From positions 1-6,697 of the forward strand of contig JAHFTU010000027.1 of assembly GCA_023269295.1 (NCBI GenBank): a DNA stretch of 6,697 nucleotides, read 5' to 3'. A program made the translations under genes and the position numbers. This document shows positions 6,309 to 6,697 of the stretch, one piece after another. Each line of letters starts with the position of its first letter. Positions within the stretch are counted from its first letter, which is position 1. This DNA is from Candidatus Woesearchaeota archaeon (GTDB lineage Archaea > Nanobdellota > Nanobdellia > Woesearchaeales > UBA10216). The notes under the pieces were generated by a model that made no database searches, was not told where the DNA came from, and saw only the letters and a program-made list of their open reading frames with translations.

Positions 6309-6697
6309 ATGCTAGCTTACAAGAAACTGTTTGATGACGCTTTTGAAGAGGTAGGCAAGGTAATCGTCGGCCAGCAGGAAATGGTAACCCAGATACTCTC
6401 AGCCGTACTGGCTGACGGAAACGCGCTCCTTGAAGGCTACCCTGGCCTGGCAAAAACACTCACCGTAAGGACGCTGGCCAAAATAATGGACCTGAGGTTC
6501 AGCAGGATACAAAACACTCCAGACCTCATGCCCTCAGACATAACAGGAACCTATGTACTGGAGGAAAGCAACGGCAAAAGGGAGTTCAAGTTCCACCCCG
6601 GCCCTGTCTTTGCCAATATCGTGCTCGCTGATGAGATAAACAGGGCAACGCCAAAAACACAGTCGGCCCTGCTCGAGGCAATGCAGGAAAAGCAGGT
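6309..6697 (+). CDS. moxR: MoxR-family AAA+ ATPase, 5' part
   Basis: The frame is open to the window edge, giving 129 complete codons of a family usually a little over 300 residues, so about 60% is missing by window truncation. IVGQQEM (19-25) begins the AAA+ core. Walker A is GYPGLAKT (43-50), and Walker B is IVLADE (104-109), followed by the MoxR signature INRATPKTQSALLEAMQE. RIQNTPDLMPSDITGT (66-81) is also typical of the family. MoxR proteins are cytosolic hexameric ATPases that act as chaperone-like remodellers with VWA-domain partners, which fits the two VWA genes upstream. AGGTG (6298-6302) lies six bases before the ATG, and an in-frame TGA directly precedes it, so no earlier start is possible. 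In many genomes a DUF58 gene follows moxR; that region is outside this window. Confidence 0.95.
   Translation, partial: MLAYKKLFDDAFEEVGKVIVGQQEMVTQILSAVLADGNALLEGYPGLAKTLTVRTLAKIMDLRFSRIQNTPDLMPSDITGTYVLEESNGKREFKFHPGPVFANIVLADEINRATPKTQSALLEAMQEKQ

Noticed and set aside
6287..6334. 15-codon upstream frame overlapping the moxR start out of frame
   Set aside because: No Shine-Dalgarno match precedes it, while the moxR ATG has AGGTG at good spacing. Frames this short are expected by chance.
5968..6459. Long - strand open frame across the end of the three-helix gene and the start of moxR
   Set aside because: It lies antisense to two well-supported genes and crosses their intergenic repeats. 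Its translation has no domain-like pattern. The same applies to the - strand frames at 396-839 and 3913-4371.

Overview
The window reads as archaeal chromosomal DNA. Most starts are ATG preceded by short Shine-Dalgarno matches of the GGTGA/GAGGTGA type, and AT-rich TATA-like boxes lie 25-65 bases before several starts. There are no convincing bacterial -35/-10 pairs. Codon use is rich in ATA (Ile), AGG/AGA (Arg) and AGC (Ser) at moderate GC content. A euryarchaeal or DPANN-type archaeon would fit, but nothing here fixes the lineage.

All six genes are on the + strand. Bases 1-153 are a leader with several interlocking inverted repeats and a TATA box. They precede a small acidic protein with a C-terminal CxxC...CxxxC zinc module (154-447). 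Next comes a tightly coupled pair of large membrane proteins with von Willebrand factor A (VWA) domains (522-2381 and 2381-4783), which share one base at a TGATG junction. After these come a single-pass membrane coiled-coil protein (4843-5355) and a three-helix membrane protein with a large C-terminal outer domain (5396-6205). The last gene is the 5' part of a MoxR-family AAA+ ATPase (6309 to the window edge).

The layout is an archaeal relative of the bacterial Bat/MoxR-VWA modules. In those, a cytosolic MoxR ATPase works with membrane-anchored VWA proteins that bind metal through MIDAS sites, probably to assemble, mature or remodel envelope or enzyme complexes. By charge distribution, the VWA, Ig-like and coiled-coil domains here all face outside the membrane. 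Only MoxR, short basic loops and one about 60-residue loop of the 5396-6205 protein face the cytosol. The substrate cannot be read from the sequence.

The least explained parts are non-coding: the crossed (pseudoknot-capable) repeats at 36-86, the dyad around the first promoter at 91-135, and a perfect 11-bp hairpin that begins on the stop codon of the coiled-coil gene (5353-5377).
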